From Corynebacterium sp. ACRPS (lineage in GTDB: Bacteria; Actinomycetota; Actinomycetes; Mycobacteriales; Mycobacteriaceae): a stretch of 64,000 nucleotides of DNA. Within the stretch, counting starts at the first letter, position 1. The number at the start of each line of letters is the position of its first letter. The translations under genes and the position numbers were made by a program. Below the pieces are notes generated by a model, which saw only the letters and a list, made by a program, of their open reading frames with translations, did no database searches and was not told the DNA's origin. Location of the stretch: the NCBI RefSeq assembly GCF_022346005.1, contig NZ_JAKRMY010000003.1:1-64000 (forward strand). Reading direction: 5' to 3'. Below, piece after piece: positions 62,687 through 64,000 of the stretch.

Positions 62687-63261
62687 TGCCTCTTTCCCTC
62701 CCCCGCGTACGCACGGCCGGAGCGGCCGGTGCGGGTACACCCGCTGTGCACAGAGGCGTCGGCAAGCATGCTGTCACCGTGGCCGCGCTGGGTGCCGTCA
62801 CCCTGCTTGCCGCCTGCGGTTCCGAGGACGATGCCCCACGGCCCGCGGGTGATGACCGGATCGTGGACAAGCAGTGGCAGGTCGTCTCCATCAACACCGC
62901 GCCGGATGCAGCATCCACCATCCCAGAGTCGATTCCTCACGCGCCGGAATTTAGCTTCGGCGAATCCACCTTGGTGGGCACCACCGGCTGCACCCGCCTT
63001 GCGGCCCGGCTGACCTACACCACCGATGACGAGCGCGAGAATATTCGCGATGGCAACAAGCTGCACTTCGATGAGGTCAAATACGACGACACCGATGAGG
63101 ACTGCGAAGGCAGTTCCGTGTGGGCCGATAACCTGCTGCGCAACCTCATTACCTCGGATAATGATTTTATCTACACCGTAAATAGCAATAACCAGCTCAT
63201 CCTGGAGCTCGATACCGATGAGGTAGATTCGCCCTCCATCAAGCTGGTCTCCGGCGCGTAG
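62686..63261 (+). CDS. META-domain-like exported lipoprotein
   Basis: A 191-residue lipoprotein located between otsA and otsB. A long basic n-region of about 28 residues precedes a hydrophobic helix and lipobox LLAAC (Cys44). The mature part begins with a QWQVVSINTAPDA strand and contains STLVGTTGCTRLAA, like the GCN motif of META/HslJ domains, plus acidic stretches. Its position suggests a link with trehalose or the envelope, but no function is known. ATG overlaps the otsA stop by 1 bp; ribosome site AAAGGA. Confidence 0.75.
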   Translation: MPLSLPRVRTAGAAGAGTPAVHRGVGKHAVTVAALGAVTLLAACGSEDDAPRPAGDDRIVDKQWQVVSINTAPDAASTIPESIPHAPEFSFGESTLVGTTGCTRLAARLTYTTDDERENIRDGNKLHFDEVKYDDTDEDCEGSSVWADNLLRNLITSDNDFIYTVNSNNQLILELDTDEVDSPSIKLVSGA

Positions 63262-63264
63262 CAT
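63259..63264 (+). promoter_or_regulatory. -10 element of otsB overlapping an upstream stop codon
   Basis: TAGCAT lies 8 nt before the otsB ATG at 63273; its first three bases are the TAG stop of the lipoprotein gene. It would let otsB be transcribed separately, although read-through from otsA is also likely. Confidence 0.4.
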
Positions 63265-63272
63265 GGGATGCC

Positions 63273-64000
63273 ATGACGCTTTCTACCACCATTAAGGCCT
63301 TGGCCGCGGCAGAAGAGCTCGCCGTGGTTTCTGATTTTGACGGTACGCTGGCCCCGATTGCCGCCGACATTTATGACGTGGAAATCAACGCCGATGCCGC
63401 CCGCGCCCTCAACCACTTGGCCCACCTGCCGCGCACCACGGCCGCGGTGCTGTCTGGGCGCCACCTCGAGGGTCTGCAGCGCGTGTGTCCCCTGCGCGAG
63501 CCCGTCCTCTTCGGTGGCTCCCACGGCGCCGAGTCCTCCTGGCAGCAGACCGAGCTCACCCCCGCCATGCGCGAGCACCTTGCGCGCAAGGAGGAAGAAA
63601 TCCGCGGCATCGTAGACCGCTTCCCCGGCGCAGAGCTGGAGGTCAAGCCCTTCCAGCGCGTGCTGCACCTGCGCTCGCTCGAGCTGGGCAACCCGGAGCA
63701 GGCCGCGGCCGCCTATGAGGCGGGTCTGGCGCTAGATACCGCCGGTTTCCCGCGCACCGCCGGCAAGTCCGTGATCGAGTTTTCTGCCACCACCGCCACC
63801 AAGGGCACGTGGCTGGAGGCCCTTCGCGAGCGCACCGGCGCCACCGCCATGGTCTTCTTGGGCGATGACGTCACCGATGAGCACGGCTTCCGCGCCCTCC
63901 ACCAGCCGCCAGACGTGGGCGTCAAGGTGGGCGAGGGCGACTCCATCGCCGCCGTGCAGCTTGCCGATGTCGACGCCGTCGCCCACTTCCTCACCGAGCT
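63273..64000 (+). CDS. otsB: Trehalose-6-phosphate phosphatase, 3' end outside the window
   Basis: HAD-superfamily phosphatase that releases trehalose. Motif I SDFDGTLAPI lies near residue 20. LSGRHLEGLQRV follows, then HGAESSW, the KPFQRVLHLR cap segment, and the motif IV region FLGDDVTDEHGFRAL. It stays open to base 64000 (about 243 codons seen), so the C-terminus is missing. Start ATG at 63273, 11 bp after the lipoprotein stop. Confidence 0.9.
   Translation, partial: MTLSTTIKALAAAEELAVVSDFDGTLAPIAADIYDVEINADAARALNHLAHLPRTTAAVLSGRHLEGLQRVCPLREPVLFGGSHGAESSWQQTELTPAMREHLARKEEEIRGIVDRFPGAELEVKPFQRVLHLRSLELGNPEQAAAAYEAGLALDTAGFPRTAGKSVIEFSATTATKGTWLEALRERTGATAMVFLGDDVTDEHGFRALHQPPDVGVKVGEGDSIAAVQLADVDAVAHFLTE

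Overview
The window looks like chromosomal DNA of a Corynebacterium of moderately high GC. The basis is mycothiol synthase, the PhoRS-type phosphate two-component pair, a ThrE-type exporter, an LmeA/DUF2993 protein, pyruvate:quinone oxidoreductase, trehalose (OtsAB) genes and a DUF3073 protein, all on one segment. I cannot name the species. Many genes lack a Shine-Dalgarno sequence. Instead they have a -10-like hexamer (TAnnnT or close) 6-8 nt before the start codon, as expected for leaderless mRNAs, which are common in actinobacteria. I used this to choose several starts.

Layout. 1-2.3 kb: a 24-bp tandem repeat, cysE, a small acetyltransferase, five minus-strand tRNA genes (Phe, Asp, Asp, Glu, Lys) with hairpin terminators, and a CsoR-type copper sensor. 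2.3-6 kb: a CoA-transferase, dusB and phoU. 6-10 kb: the phosphate transporter operon pstSCAB. 10-20 kb: housekeeping genes, mostly as divergent pairs with very short gaps (mshD/lmeA, dagK/nitrobindin-like, pabC/ygfZ, sterol-carrier/thioesterase), plus purF-purM.

20-39 kb is accessory. It holds a lipoprotein asparaginase, an orphan Panacea/SocA-like antitoxin and a hemolysin III protein. Next comes a defence operon: a 1653-residue single-chain Type ISP restriction-modification enzyme, a GHKL (MutL/MORC-like) ATPase and a Z1-domain SF2 ATPase. The second and third genes are broken, by an in-frame TGA and a frameshift. After that come a LysR/TDT-exporter pair, a frameshifted alpha/beta hydrolase, an orphan AbiEi-like antitoxin with a 13-bp perfect inverted repeat in its promoter, a chimeric hydrolase/purL remnant marking an old tandem duplication, and a GT-C mannosyltransferase-like gene. 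This block lies between the purFM and purSQL clusters.

39-64 kb: purS-purQ-purL, an extracellular nuclease, an orphan excisionase-type HTH, a DUF2334 protein, oligopeptidase B, purC-purB-purD, a HIT protein, the PhoR/PhoS two-component system that probably controls the pst operon 45 kb away, pyruvate oxidase, a drug-exporter-type MFS, tRNA-Thr, thrE, a histone-H1-like lysine-rich protein, and the trehalose operon otsA-lipoprotein-otsB, cut by the window end.

The genes cover nearly all purine de novo steps after PRPP (purF, D, L, Q, S, M, C, B), high-affinity phosphate uptake with its regulators, and the OtsAB trehalose pathway. The most unusual element is the Type ISP + GHKL + Z1 operon. Its architecture suggests a composite restriction system in which the accessory module has been inactivated in this strain.
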